Positions 30,353-43,068 of a stretch of DNA of 64,000 bases are shown here, one piece after another. The stretch is from contig CM046858.1 in the NCBI GenBank assembly GCA_025617745.1, forward strand, positions 32,868,598 through 32,932,597. The letters are read 5' to 3'. This stretch comes from Heliocidaris erythrogramma (taxonomy: Eukaryota > Echinodermata > Echinoidea > Camarodonta > Echinometridae). The first letter of the stretch is position 1. Each line of letters opens with the position of its first letter. Position numbers and translations under genes: made by a program. The notes beneath the pieces were generated by a model. The model ran no database searches, had not been told where the DNA came from, and saw only the letters and a program-made list of their open reading frames with translations.

Positions 30353-32792
30353 CCAGAGCGTATAAAGGGCCGTTCCAGATAGGAGAAAAATTGCTCTCCA
30401 AGGAGTGATAAATAAGTAAGCAACGCTGTTCAAAAACAAATTTAATGTTAACATTTTATTTCATATATACATGGTATGTACATCAATATTTCACACACGA
30501 CATTATTACTGACGATATATATTTAGAAGCACTGTTTGAATTATTTTGAAAGAGGTTTTCTCTGAGGTATATTATGAACTGCAATATTATTGCATTATTA
30601 TTACTATTTTGTAATATATTCTATGTAAATATGTATATATCATTTTCGTATCCCAAGTGAGGGTTTATGTTAATCCTAGATGATCTCTTTACTTTCTTTA
30701 TGAGCTTTCATAATATTATTATAATTTCAGGGGATGTCAAAAGTATTTGCTGACATTTCGTGTCATTTAAAAACCAATCACCGAGTGTATAATGATTCTC
30801 GAAATATGCACTAAAAATGAGTATATTTTTGAAAATTTCCGTTTATTACGAGGAAACCAGATAATATGTATATATATATTTGAATATTTTCTGTATTTTG
30901 TTTTGTTGGTGTAATGAGTTCATATTGTTACTTAATATCTTTGTTATCAAACAGGGCCTCATGGAAGACCATCACTATCGGTGAAAATGTGCTACCCTGT
31001 ATAAATATCAGAAATAAATAAATAAATAAATGATCACTCTTTGCGATGAAAAAAGTACGGAAATCTGAATTTTATATTAAATGTTACGACTTTAAAAGTT
31101 ACATGCATGGATAGGGGACTTCTTTGAATAGATTTCTGTGGACATGGTCGGGGACTCGGAGACGAAATTGTATTATAGAGAGAATAGTTTGTTCCTTCTT
31201 TCAGACCAAGTCACTATCAAAATTTATTTTAGCCATATTTCCACGTCTTGCTATTACGGTCGATATTTTTTTATTCATTTTTTAAGAAGAAGAAAAAATG
31301 CTATGATAGTGTTGATTATTACTCCCATAATTCTATACAATATTTCAAATGTGTTATATATTAAATGCGCATAAAATATTGCTTGTATCGGTATAATTCA
31401 ATTTTGAATGAATTAAGTACATGTACAGTATTTGATAATCAAAATTCAGATATTTGGTATGAAATTGAAATGTGTCAGTCTATGAATCAATATTCCGGTC
31501 TTTCCTGTTAACATGTGAGCCATTAGGAAATAACCATTTTTTCTTTAAAAATAATATTTCTAACCTAATAATAGGTTTGTGCAATACGATGTCAGCTTCA
31601 TTAACCTTATTCGCACATATATTATGGACATATATGTCCAAAAAAAGTACAGTTCGACTTTCAGCATCGATAGCTTTCAAAATGATGAATTAATCAAAAT
31701 ATGGTTCGGGGTATGATACTACAACTAATCATTTGTATTTCAGCGAAAACCCCATCCGATTTGGTTCACTCGTCAAAAAAGAAATAGGGATTTTTTTGAA
31801 ACGTATGTCATAAGTCCCTTTTGACACGAAGGAGACGCACGACGCACCATTAACAATCCCACACTCCTTTCAAATGGTTTGAAAGGAACTTGCTGTTTTG
31901 TTTTTGTCCGCTACAATTTCTATGGCAATGCTTCATTAATCATCATAATTATCATCGTTGTTCTTGTTATTTTTTTTTAAATATAGTTGGATATTTTGTC
32001 CAAAAACAAATTAAAAATCATTAATGTAATGAGATAAGCAGTTTTCAGAGTCTTAAACATGCTGCATACCTGCCAACCCTCCTTAGAGAAAAATAAGAAT
32101 CTTGCGAGCCAAAATTAGAAGTACAGTGTATATTGTATGCTTTCACACAGAAGTTTTACAGAAAGAGGGGAATCTAGAGCTCTTCACATTAGACTGAAGG
32201 TGAAAGATGGAATCATTCCTCTAACATAGGAATGGTTGGCATTATGATTGATGATGTTGGTCATTTGGAATTGAAAGTGAATGATTCAACAAAATTATAA
32301 ACCTGTTTTATAAAATGACATGTCTTGATCTTTTTAGGAAAATATTCTTAACCTATGTTAATTGGTGGCCACTGAATGGTACAGTAAGTGATCTTTTTTT
32401 TCGTCTCTCAATAGTTTTCCTAAATATAGTACTAATTATTTGAAAGTCTGCTACTGTAGTTGTCTTTAATTTTGTTTTGTAGATCTTTATTTGAAAGTGA
32501 CAAAAGTAAAACGTGACAGTGAGAGGCACAAAACCATACGTAGTGAAATTTGCCTTTAAATTTCTGAAGAAATATTCGACTGGAATAGTTTTTCATGACT
32601 TCTGCAGCTCCTAACACTGTTTACAGTTTTATGTCGTCAGTGGCTTAGATACAGGGGGCAAAGGGCTCGTTTAGAACGGATGAACTTTCCGCCGTGTACG
32701 ATGTAAATCCGCGACATTTACGATCAACAAAACGTTCTATGTCCATTATAATCCGTTAAACGTCCGCTGTATCCTCGCTGCATCCTCTGGCA
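30353..32792 (+). repeat. Triplicated unit 2 (2.44 kb, with 0.7-kb deletion)
   Basis: Very similar to units 1 and 3, but about 701 bases matching 29209-29909 are absent. The join near 32350 lies at AAAATATTCTT, next to a shared AAAATATTC that bounds the deleted segment in unit 1. The modular foldback is lost with it. Confidence 0.9.
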
Positions 32793-35700
32793 CCAGAGCG
32801 TATAAAGGGCCGTTCCAGATAGGAGAAAAATTGCTCTCCAAGGAGTGATAAATAAGTAAGCAACGCTGTTCAAAAACAAATTTAATGTTAACATTTTATT
32901 TCATATATACATGGTATGTACATCAATATTTCACACACGACATTATTACTGACGATATATATTTAGAAGCACTGTTTGAATTATTTTGAAAGAGGTTTTC
33001 TCTGAGGTATATTATGAACTGCAATATTATTGCATTATTATTACTATTTTGTAATATATTCTATGTAAATATGTATATATCATTTTCGTATCCCAAGTGA
33101 GGGTTTATGTTAATCCTAGATGATCTCTTTACTTTCTTTATGAGCTTTCATAATATTATTATAATTTCAGGGGATGTCAAAAGTATTTGCTGACATTTCG
33201 TGTCATTTAAAAACCAATCACCGAGTGTATAATGATTCTCGAAATATGCACTAAAAATGAGTACATTTTTGAAATTTTCCGTTTATTACGAGGAAACCAG
33301 ATAATATGTATATATATATTTGAATATTTTCTGTATTTTGTTTTGTTGGTGTAATGAGTTCATATTGTTACTTAATATCTTTGTTATCAAACAGGGCCTC
33401 ATGGAAGACCATCACTATCGGTGAAAATGTGCTACCCTGTATAAATATCAGAAATAAATAAATAAATAAATGATCACTCTTTGCGATGAAAAAAGTACGG
33501 AAATCTGAATTTTATATTAAATGTTACGACTTTAAAAGTTACATGCATGGATAGGGGACTTCTTTGAATAGATTTCTGTGGACATGGTCGGGGACTCGGA
33601 GACGAAATTGTATCATAGAGAGAATAGTTTGTTCCTTCTTTCAGACCAAGTCACTATCAAAATTTATTTTAGCCATATTTCCACGTCTTGCCATTACGGT
33701 CGATATTTTTTTATTCATTTTTTAAAAAGAAGAAAAAATGCTATGATAGTGTTGATTATTACTCCAATAATTCTATACAATATTTCAAATGTGTTATATA
33801 TTAAATGCGCATAAAATATTGCTTGTATCGGTATAATTCAATTTTGAATGAATTAAGTACATGTACAGTATTTAATAATCAAAATTCAGATATTTGGTAT
33901 GAAATTGAAATGTGTCAGTCAATGAATCAATATTCCGGTCTTTCCTGTTAACATGTGAGCCATTAGGAAATAACCATTTTTTCTTTAAAAATAATATTTC
34001 TAACCTAATAATAGGTTTGTGCAATACGATGTCAGCTTCATTAACCTTATTCGCACATATATTATGGACATATATGTCCCAAAAAAGTACAGTTCGACTT
34101 TCAGCATCGATAACTTTCAAAATGATGAATTAATCAAAATATGGTTCGGGGTGTGATACTACAACTAATCATTTGTATTTCAGAGAAAACACCACCCGAT
34201 TTGGTTCACTCGTCAAAAAAGAAATAGGGATTTTTGAAACGTATGTCATAAGTCCCTTTTGACACGAAGGAGACGCACGACGCACCATTAACAATCCCAC
34301 ACTCCTTTCAAATGGTTTGAAAGGAACTTACTGTTTTGTTTTTGTCCGCTACAATTTCTATGGCAATGCTTCATTAATCATCATAATTATCATCGTTGTT
34401 CTTGTTATTTTTTTTTAAATATAGTTGGATATTTTGTCCAAAACGAATTAAAAATCATGAATGTAATGAGATAAGCAGTTTTCAGAGTCTTAAACATGCT
34501 GCATACCTGCCAACCCTCCTTAGAGAAAAATAAGAATTTTGCGAGCCAAAATTAGAAGTACAGTGTATATTGTATGCTTTCACACAGAAGTTTTACTGAA
34601 TGAGGGGAATCTAGCTAGAGCTCTTCACATTAGACTGAAGGTGAAAGATAGGAATCATTCCTCTAAAATAGGAATGGTTGGCATTGATGATGTTGGTCAT
34701 TTGGAATTGAAAGTGAATGATTCAACAAAATTATGAACCTGTTTTATAAAATGACATGTCTTGATCTTTTTAGGAAAATATTCTTTACATTATTTACCTT
34801 TGTTAACTTAAATTGTTATGCAAAGAATTTGAATATGTTAGTAAACATGTCTGTTGGGAACAAAAAAACTCCCATTCATGTGGATGCTAAGAACGGGGTA
34901 ACCTTGCTAGTCTTAAGGACCTCTATCCATAACGCGTGACTGAATGAATAACGGTTTTCTATGAATAGCGGTTCTTCTAAATAGCGAGCAAACCATAGAC
35001 AAATTACCTCGCTATTCATAAGGACCTCCATTCCTAAGGATCACTATTCATAAAGCGTGTTAAATGAATAGCGGTTTTCTATACATAGCGGTCCTTAATT
35101 CCTTATGAATAGCGAGCGGACCCGCCAAGGGGGAACATCCAAGCGACAGAAGATGTAAGAAAGGGACCCATGTCATGCTTTACATAATTCCCTATTTCTT
35201 CGCGACTTTTGGATAAAATCGGAAGGGGTCTTTTGTATCGATATCCAAATGCCGATTGTAATTTTTTTCTGGGACAAAGTTCTATGGACATACTGTACAA
35301 ATATTATTTCTCGTTTCCATTCTCGGCAGTCCAGTGCTGTCGAACGTCAATATTGTCGTTATTTTAACTTCATGTTTTACTGCAAATTTTCCTTGTATTG
35401 CCATTCATTTCCAAGGCTGTAACAGGGTTATGTTTTCTCATAAGGTTTTTCTAAGGAATGAAACATGTATGAAAAATATTCACAACCTATGTTAATTGGT
35501 GGCTACTGAATGGTACAGTAAGTGATCTTTTTTTTCGTCTCTCAATAGTTTTCCTAAATATAGTACTAATTATTTGAAAGTCTGCTACAATAACTGTAGT
35601 TGTCTTTAATTTTGTTTTGTAGATCTTTATTTGAAAGTGACAAAAGTAAAACGTGACAGTGAGAGGCACAAAACCACACGTAGTGAAATTTGCCTTTAAA

Positions 35701-35812
35701 TTTCTGAAGGAATATTCTGCTGGAATAGTTTTTTCACGACTGCTGCAGCTCCAAACATTGTTAACAGTTTTATGTCGCCAGTGGCTTAGATACAGGGGGC
35801 AAAAGGGCTCGT
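32793..35812 (+). repeat. Triplicated unit 3 (about 3.02 kb)
   Basis: It retains the segment that unit 2 lost. Similarity to the other units ends at GGGCTCGT near 35812. The 128-base end segment of units 1 and 2 (starting TTAGAACGGATG) is missing here. Confidence 0.9.
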
Positions 35813-36538
35813 GCCCCGTATCTATCAAATAGAAGAGAAAAACGCTGATGTCATCGCCTCCTCAATGGCTCGACCCATGGACACTACATCACTTTGTTTT
35901 CAAATTCTTTCTTTTGGTTTCGCTTTGACTTTGTGAAGCTTCCCTTTTACGGGGTGTCTGCAAATAAAAATACAACGAAATTTTCATTGGTAGTATCTTA
36001 AAAAGTACGCATTGGCGGATCCAGGGGGGGGGGGGGCACTTCCGGCCCGTGCCCCCCTATAACCCCCTACTGAGCTAATTTTGAATGTTTGGCATGATTT
36101 TTTTTGTGTCACTTTAGGTTTCTTCCCATACTTTGATTATATTTATTATGGCCACCATTCCTCTGTAATAAAAGATAACTAATGATACTAAATTACGTGA
36201 ATGTTTGTGTAAATGACATAAATTTTAATGTTCACATCCCTTTCGTAACAAGGACTGAAGTTACTTTGAGAACAGGTACCGGTATTTGAAAAATGTACGT
36301 CATACAAAAACAATCATAACTTTGTGGTTTTGTCTTAGATCCTTATAAAATTCACAAGAAGTTTAGGATATACTCGGAATACTCCTATAACACTACTGAT
36401 GAAATTTCATTGAGTATGGTTCCACACTTTTAAATATATTAACAATGAATATCTCGTTGCATTTTTTTAGACACTCCGTATAATCATGCACCCCATCAGC
36501 CTATACACACCGCGTTATTATAGTTTTCCCGGTCAAAT
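35813..36538. other. Intergenic DNA with a hAT-like end
   Basis: CATTGGCGGATCCAGGGGGG near 36010 resembles the CAGTGGCG ends of hAT-like MITEs elsewhere in the window. I could not find a matching opposite end. Nothing else is recognised. Confidence 0.4.
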
Positions 36539-36814
36539 TCATCGAAACAGCAGCCAAACTAATGCACAGTATCTAGATTCATTTGAATTTGAATGCTCAT
36601 CAAGATCAACATGCAACAGACCGCTTCGGTAATATATGCAAATTTTATACATACCTTTCAAACAAAGGTTGTTCTTGACAACCTGAAAGCTTGCCGGACA
36701 TAGCAACAAATAATGTATGCAAACTGGATTCCAAGCAATAAAAAGCATTAAGGTTCATTTATGAAAAGCAGGTTAATGGAATAGCTCGTCACTATGTGCT
36801 CCGAGAATATTATT

Positions 36815-37096
36815 TTTTTAATTTGTAAACAAATCTTTCGGCATATTACTCCCAGTGTTAAAGATCGTATGCTCGATCTGTAATGAAAAACACAAGTCAG
36901 AAAAAATCGGAACCAGCGGGATTCGAACCTGTCATCTACTGCTTGCCGGGCAGCGACTTAACCACCAGGCTATTCTGGTTCACGGCCAAGTCACGACGAA
37001 CTAGAATCAAATACCCAAGATCCTCTTCTTTCTGACTCATTAATAGATTTGTTTACAAATTTAAAAAATTCCTCCCCAGTCAAGCTTCTTCGTTTA
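36815..37096 (-). mobile_element. tRNA-derived SINE-like element with 13-bp target duplication
   Basis: It is flanked on both sides by CGAGAATATTATT (36802-36814 and 37097-37109), so the unit is 282 bases. It holds a tRNA-like core (36910-36981) and ends with ATTTGTAAACAAAT-type sequence on both sides. A 13-bp duplication fits LINE-driven insertion. The core is not at the 5' end, which is unusual for a SINE. Confidence 0.85.
36910..36981 (-). tRNA. tRNA-like core of the SINE-like element (not a working tRNA)
   Basis: A perfect seven-base acceptor stem (GAACCAG/CTGGTTC), an anticodon arm GCTGC-CCGGCAA-GCAGT and a B-box-like GGTTCGAATCC can be read. Position 33 is C instead of T and the T stem is imperfect. 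It holds the uninterrupted TTAA (36958-36961) that the MITE at 12736 used in the other copy. Confidence 0.5.
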
Positions 37097-37299
37097 CGAG
37101 AATATTATTATGTGCATAAATTTGTATACATTACAGAAGCGGCCTATTGCCTAAAATGAGCATTCAATTTGATTTTTAGGGCAAGCGATCGCATACTTTC
37201 ATCATGCATTTTAATAGAATAAGCATTCAAATTAGAATTTTACCCAATGAGCATTCAAATTCGCGGGAGCTTCGGATCCCGAACATTTATGAATAGACC

Positions 37300-37530
37300 T
37301 GTTTACTAAGTTATTCAAATTTTATGCATACTATTGAAACAAAGGTTTTTCTTGACAACCTGAGAGCTTGCCAGAGGCTTGTCAGACATAGCAACAAGTA
37401 ATGTATGCAAACTGGATTCCAAGTATTGTAGTTCATTCATTAATAACAGGTTAATGGAATACCTCGTTACTAGGTCCCCAGGAAAGAAACGTCCATAAAT
37501 TTGAATCACTTTAAAACAGGTCTATTCGAT
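37300..37530 (-). repeat. Dispersed repeat family A, further copy
   Basis: TTCTTGACAACCTGAGAGCTTG, the CAGACATAGCAACAAGTAAT block and TGCAAACTGGATTCCAAG match the other family A copies. It lies only 150 bases from the interrupted copy. Confidence 0.65.
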
Positions 37531-38071
37531 TTCATCAATAGACAAGCATGTTCGCGATTTAAGCAATGGATTTAACAATGCACTACTAGCCTTCGAATTT
37601 TCAATTTGTTTTTACAAGGTAAGATTTTGAAAGAATATGCAAAGTCGTGTTCTTGCAGTCATAAATCAGGAATAAATGATGATGAAATATGACATATACT
37701 CTATACCAAAATGTAAGATCATGGAACATAACAAAGTTGATAAACAAACGCAAGCGCCGCAGAGCGACTTCTGACTAAGAAGCTGGGTTGCTCGAGCCCC
37801 GTTTAGCATCCCTCCTATTTCGGGGGCCTTGTGATTATCAAAAACAGAAATATAAAATAACAGAGCGAATGGTCAACTGAAAAAAAACTCAAGATTTATA
37901 ACAGACAGGCAATATGATGTGAAATGCTACTTTGGATATGCTGCACACATTCCGAAATGATACAGTATATGAAAAATTAAGGGGAGCCCCAATAATCCGT
38001 TTTTACACAATATCCTTAGATGACATCATTTTGCAACAACAAATTGCATTTGAAAACATTATAATGCTTAA

Positions 38072-38345
38072 AGGTCCACTGCAATCCAAATGCAAGTTGA
38101 TTTATGTTGATGTGCAGGGATGCATACAACTCATATTTTGTCATTCAAACATCCAAATATGTTTCATAGATTTTTGAATATGTTTTAAAATCATATTCTC
38201 AAACATGCTAAGCTCCACCCTTAAAAAATGCTCCAGATCTCATTCCTGCAATGATATCGTCTGTCAATCATTAGTGAGCTAAGGAGAGACAGTGAGCTTT
38301 GCCAGAGATGACCATCTGTTCCAATAGACCAAACAATGCCTACAA
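38072..38345. mobile_element. Solo arm of the TTAA foldback family
   Basis: Starting after TTAA (38068-38071), AGGTCCACTGCAATCCAAAT and ATGTGCAGGGATGCATA match one arm of the full element at 62908-63540, through GACCATCTGTTCCAATAGAC. The second arm is missing. Confidence 0.75.
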
Positions 38346-38648
38346 CAACAAAATAAAAACACCAAAAAGAAAAAAAACCCAAAGGTACATGTATTTGTAA
38401 GTATAAGTCGATTGTAAATTCATAATTTGACTGTACAGAAATGGGATAGTTGTCCCTAAGTATGTCAGTGTAGAGATACCAATTCTCCAATTTGATATTT
38501 ACTGAGATATGGTGATCTCATCTTTGAAACAGTATATCTTTCTTATGATTTGTCCATTTTTTTTATATAAACTTAACTGTTTCTTTGACGTTCTGCTTTC
38601 ACACAACTCAATTTGTTACAATGACTTGTTTTATAATATCGCCCTAAT

Positions 38649-39014
38649 CAGTGGCGCATCTAGGGGGCAGGGAGGGCACGTGCCCCAGTCTGCACTTTGA
38701 GGGGGAGCAAAAAACGCAAAAGAGAGAAAGAAAAAAGGAGGGAAAATGAAGAAAAAAGACAATCCTTAAGGATTATGCCCCCCATCGGTAGGATAAATGC
38801 ATTATAAATGCAGTTTTTGAGGGTTTAAAATGCGAAAATTTTCTAAAGCTCAGTCGTTTTGCTCACTCGCATAATTATTTTCTTTTAGGATCTCGTAATT
38901 TCGCGCCCCCAGTATATAGTTCTTAAATAGCTTTTTTTGAAGGGTTCAAAATTTCAAAAATAAAGATGTACATGTAATTGTCGTTGCTTTGCTTAATCCC
39001 TAGATACGCCACTG
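38649..39014. mobile_element. hAT-like MITE with perfect 8-bp target duplication
   Basis: GCCCTAAT flanks it on both sides (38641-38648 and 39015-39022). The ends are CAGTGGCGCATCTAGGG and, inverted, CAGTGGCGTATCTAGGG. An 8-bp duplication with CAGTG ends is characteristic of hAT elements. The 366-base body has no transposase. Confidence 0.92.
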
Positions 39015-39022
39015 GCCCTAAT

Positions 39023-40100
39023 AACTTCTTATGCTCATCAAAAGCCTTCCTATAAAAACGTTGGCACGAAGGGTCATTAATTTTTTAATATTTAAGTTTC
39101 TAATAGAATTTCTTTGAAACAAATGGACTCAATAATCTGCAAAGGCATGCATCAAAAACAGTCCACGGATTATTGTAAAATAAATTGGGTTTCCCTTTTT
39201 AGTCCTCTATGTCTCTCTTTGCCATTTGTATATCATGGTTCAATAGTAAAGTGAGGAAAGATCTTGTAGGAAAAAAATCTGCAATTTTCTCAGTAAGATT
39301 TTATGGTAATATGGTATAACATGGAAAAAAAGAGGGCACCGTCACCACCGTCACAAAAGGCCTGTCGCCCCCTGTCGTCGCCAGTCTTTATCAACTTTCC
39401 ACTTTCTAAATTTTGCGTGTGAGCGAATCATACACTTTACTATGATTACTGAGGTCTAGGTTTGTCGAAAATTTAGATTAGCGACAAAAAGGACTCGTCT
39501 CGTAAAGTTGGCAAAATTAACAAAAGCCTTACTTTGGTAAAAAAAGAAAAAAAAAATCCTTTTATTTTTCATCAAAATACAAGAGATAGCCTACCACCTC
39601 GCTGCCGGAATATGAGGATGTTTGGGCACCTCACTCTCTTCATTTCGTTCCGCTAGCAATATGAGGATGTTTGGGCACCTCACTCTCTTCATTTCGTTCC
39701 GCTAGCAAGGTGACAGTGCCCCCCCCCCCCCGGCCCGGGCCGCCACTTGGCAACTGGCCCTTAAAATGACCGGACCGCGGCTATGCCATCTGTCTCATTT
39801 CAAGATTAACTGCATAGTATCCTACGTGTCAAGATGTCAAAAACAAAAATGAATTAAATATAGGTCTATAACCCCCCCTAAAAAAAAATAAATAAATAAA
39901 TAAAATAAAATAAAATAAAAAATAAATAGGGCCGACATGTAAATTAAATTCACATTTTGTGAGTGCTGCGCAAACACAGGATTGAATATCCGGTACTTAG
40001 GGTACCAAAATGTTTGACTCGAGACAGAAAACTAGTTTTTCTCATTTCAAATATAGACAAAACATTGGACTTGGAGGGCAACGATCGGCGCGCGGGGGAT
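39023..40100. other. Intergenic DNA with a 49-bp tandem duplication
   Basis: TATGAGGATGTTTGGGCACC starts at 39611 and again at 39660, a perfect or near-perfect 49-bp tandem. An AAAT/AAAAT microsatellite is at 39883-39927. No gene is supported. Confidence 0.6.
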
Positions 40101-40336
40101 GAGTCACCAAGGAGTTACTCCTTGGAAGATGGAGTCGAGTTCAGATAGACTAGACTAGCTAGCTCAGAGATCAGGTGATGATGGTCACATGATCAAAACT
40201 CTCTGATCTATTTATTGCGCAATCGATGGCCACTTGATAGAATGAGGAGAACGGAGAAATAAGCAGCTGATCACCCCTCACTCATCAGGCTCAGACTCAG
40301 TCAGAGTCAGATACTAAGAGAGGAAGTTTGGCAGGT
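40100..40336 (+). promoter_or_regulatory. Possible promoter or 5' non-coding exon
   Basis: A less AT-rich block has an M-box/CLEAR-like GGTCACATGATC (40181-40192), a TATTTATT, and AGTTTGGCAG|GTAAGG (40336-40342), which would serve as a splice donor. It could be the first exon of the gene with coding exon 48719-49001. The link is speculative. Confidence 0.25.
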
Positions 40337-40884
40337 AAGGAAAGGTTCATCACTGTCTTTGATATTTTTTCTCGTTTACTAATAATATACCAGGAATGCC
40401 GCATTCTCTAATATAAATTATAACTAAGGAAGTTAAGCCACCAGTCCAGGCACCACTCGCTCACTCACCGGAGCTTCACCATCAATTCATTCATGTTTGA
40501 CTTCGGCGCTGGCATGCAGCGAAGGACATGAAGGAGTAGCCACATGCATATACATGTACAATCTTATCTGAAGATAACCTTGTACTCCAGACTAGCTTTT
40601 ACCTGTTTACGGGTGAATTGGCTTCAATAGCTTTTGTGTGTATCAGCAGGCCCTTTTCCAGGCTAGATCATTCCACTCATAGCTACATTCCTATAGTATA
40701 CTTCGTGTGTATAATGTAGGCAGTCATAGTATACACCTCAACTTTTTAAAACACCACTGCACAAAAGTCACAAACATTCACTCAAAATCGGCATTTAATT
40801 TACAAAAACCGACCACTAAATATCCAAGAAATACAATAAATTCAACTCACCGATGTTGGAAAAGATATTTCCAAAAATCAAATC

Positions 40885-41245
40885 CGTAATTTAGTGTTGA
40901 TTCTCGCGAAACGAGCTATCGGAGTCATTGTGTACATTTCCTGGTCGCCGCGGGCGCTGACATCTCCCCAAAAGAGTTTTGTCCTTAAAAATTCGGTCCC
41001 TATGTGGCATACACGGAAAGTCCCGATTTTCTGTGTGCGCGATCGTAAAGATCGATGTGCGCTTGCGATCCCGAGTTTCTTCGTGGACAAAAATTCTATT
41101 GGCCGATTTTAGTCTAAGACATCGGCAGTATGTAAACAACATGCGATCGCGAAACAAATCGGCGGGGATTTCTCCGGTTTTGGACAAGATTTTGACTTTG
41201 GATTTTGCTGAAAATATCAAAAGTTCTTTCTAACGGCCATTTGAG
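40885..41245 (+). promoter_or_regulatory. CpG-rich block with inverted CCAAT box, possible promoter
   Basis: Many CG dinucleotides stand out from the AT-rich surroundings. Features are CTATTGGCCGA (inverted CCAAT) near 41096 and TTTGAG|GTAGGAGT near 41243 as a possible donor. Open frames of 70-110 codons exist on both strands here, as expected for CpG-rich DNA, and none resembles a known protein. Confidence 0.3.
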
Positions 41246-41910
41246 GTAGGAGTGAGATTTTTAAGGGCTGAATATGAAAGCAAGTATTTAAAATATTTAT
41301 CTTATTTTCCCCCCATACCTTTACTACACGCGACAGAAAATACCAACTATTTTTGCATTTTGTATTCGCAGTGGTCAATATGACCACTATTCGTGGTGTG
41401 GATCATTCATACAGGAGAGGAAAATAATTATTTAAAATTTCACTTTCAACAGTTCAACTAAGTTCAAGTCTGAATCCCTACAATTTGTGGCAAAGTACTA
41501 AGACAGAGTAAGAGTTGAAGAGTCCCTGAATCAGGTCAGGTAATCTAGCAAATTTAAGAAAATTAAATCTTGTTTAGAGCAATTTTGTTGTCTGCTTTTG
41601 ACTGCTGCAACAGTGAATGTTGGACACAGTCCCACATAGGCAAAGGCCTAGAGTGCATTCGAATGCAAGCAAAATCTAATTTGGGGTCATAATCATCTAA
41701 AAAAAAAATGGCAGTTTCCATGGAAACGGTAAAATTTCTGAAAACCTGAAACTAATCAATACAAAATATGAAAAAGTGTCTCCCCATGATGTCAGCAAAT
41801 ATATTGGCATAAAGTTGAGGGTGGCCGTGACTGCTCGAGCCTTTACCAACCACGGTTACACATAAGAAAATACTGGAATTTTAAAAAATACCATGTGAAA
41901 TTGGAATATA

Positions 41911-43068
41911 ATGCACTTATCAATTGTAAGACGCACCCCTCGACCCCCGGGAATGGTGCGTCACTTGTCAGATGTGAGTCGGATTTTCCTATACCATGAC
42001 GCACCTGTGTGTCTCGACTATGACGGACCTTTTCTTACAATGACTGTGCCTGGACGAAAAAATATGACGCACCAGTTCTAGACTTTGACTTACCATTGTG
42101 ACGCACCCCGTCATGGTAAAGCTCCGCGCGCACGTGGCACGCTATGCATCGGCGCGGCGCTAGTATACTTTCGCACCGGGCGCCCAAAATCGAGTTTGAC
42201 GACATCAAATGAAACGGAAATCCCCAAATAATCGTTAAACCTGTTTCAAAACCTCTCTCGAGCTATCTTCCGTCTAGGTTCTTTAGAAAAGCGAAGAAAT
42301 AAGGTACTTTTCGTCACTTTGCAACCCCGGTCGTTCAAGCACTGGACTATGTTCAGTTTCTGCTCGCAATGATCGTGATTGGTAGCATTGGTGCTGTGCT
42401 GGATTGAGACATGAATATTCATGAAGTGACGTCATTAGATTATCGGCGATGACATATGAAAATGTGCAGAAGTCACACAGTGCAATCGCTGACATTCTTG
42501 TGACGTCAACACATGAATATTCATGTCTCAATCCAGCCTAGCACAAATGCTACCGATCGCGATCATCGCGGCAAGAACCGAACCAGCCAACGCAGTGCAG
42601 TGCTGGAACGAACGGGGTAAAAATAAACAAAGTAACGAAAAATACCTTATTTCTTCCCTTTTTTGAGAACCCAGACAGAAGACAGCATGAGAGAGGATTT
42701 GAGATCAATTATTATTTGGGGGTTTCCATTTTATTTGATGTCATCAAACTCGATTTTGGGCGCCCGGTGCGAAAGTATAGATTCCATGTCAATATATTTT
42801 TTTTTATATTCAAGGAGTTTGCATGTTTAAAAGCCCGGTACGCGGTGAGTATTGCGCGGACAGACCCGTTTGTAAACATAGCGAGGCATTATGACGCACC
42901 CATGTAAAATGACCGACTATGACGCACCCCATTCTCCATGCTGTGACTGACCAAATGCTTCCATGACCATACCCTGCGTCATTCATTTGTTGGTAAATTA
43001 CCCAACCATGACGCACCTTTCCCGGGGGTCGAGGGGTGCGTCTTACAATTGATAGGTGCATAACAACG
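41911..43068. mobile_element. 1.15-kb foldback palindrome with GACGCACC motifs
   Basis: The ends match for about 50 bases: TATCAATTGTAAGACGCACC then CCTCGACCCCCGGGAA, inverted at 43018-43065. Inner blocks also mirror: GGGCGCCCAAAATCGAGTTT (42178) with 42750-42770, and CATGAATATTCATG near 42410 with 42510. The module ATGACGCACC recurs in direct orientation in both arms. No protein is encoded. Confidence 0.9.

Larger units (their letters stand above)
36612..37150 (-). repeat. Dispersed repeat family A, copy split by a SINE-like element
   Basis: AGACCGCTTCGGTAATATAT through TTGCCGGACATAGCAACAAA is the reverse complement of 4483-4705. After the insertion at 36815-37096 the family sequence resumes with ATGTGCATAAATTTGTATAC and CAGAAGCGGCC. 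Confidence 0.8.

Noticed and set aside
40891-41233. Overlapping frames of 70-110 codons on both strands
   Set aside because: CpG-rich DNA has few stops. No frame has recognisable domains; the block is better read as possible promoter.
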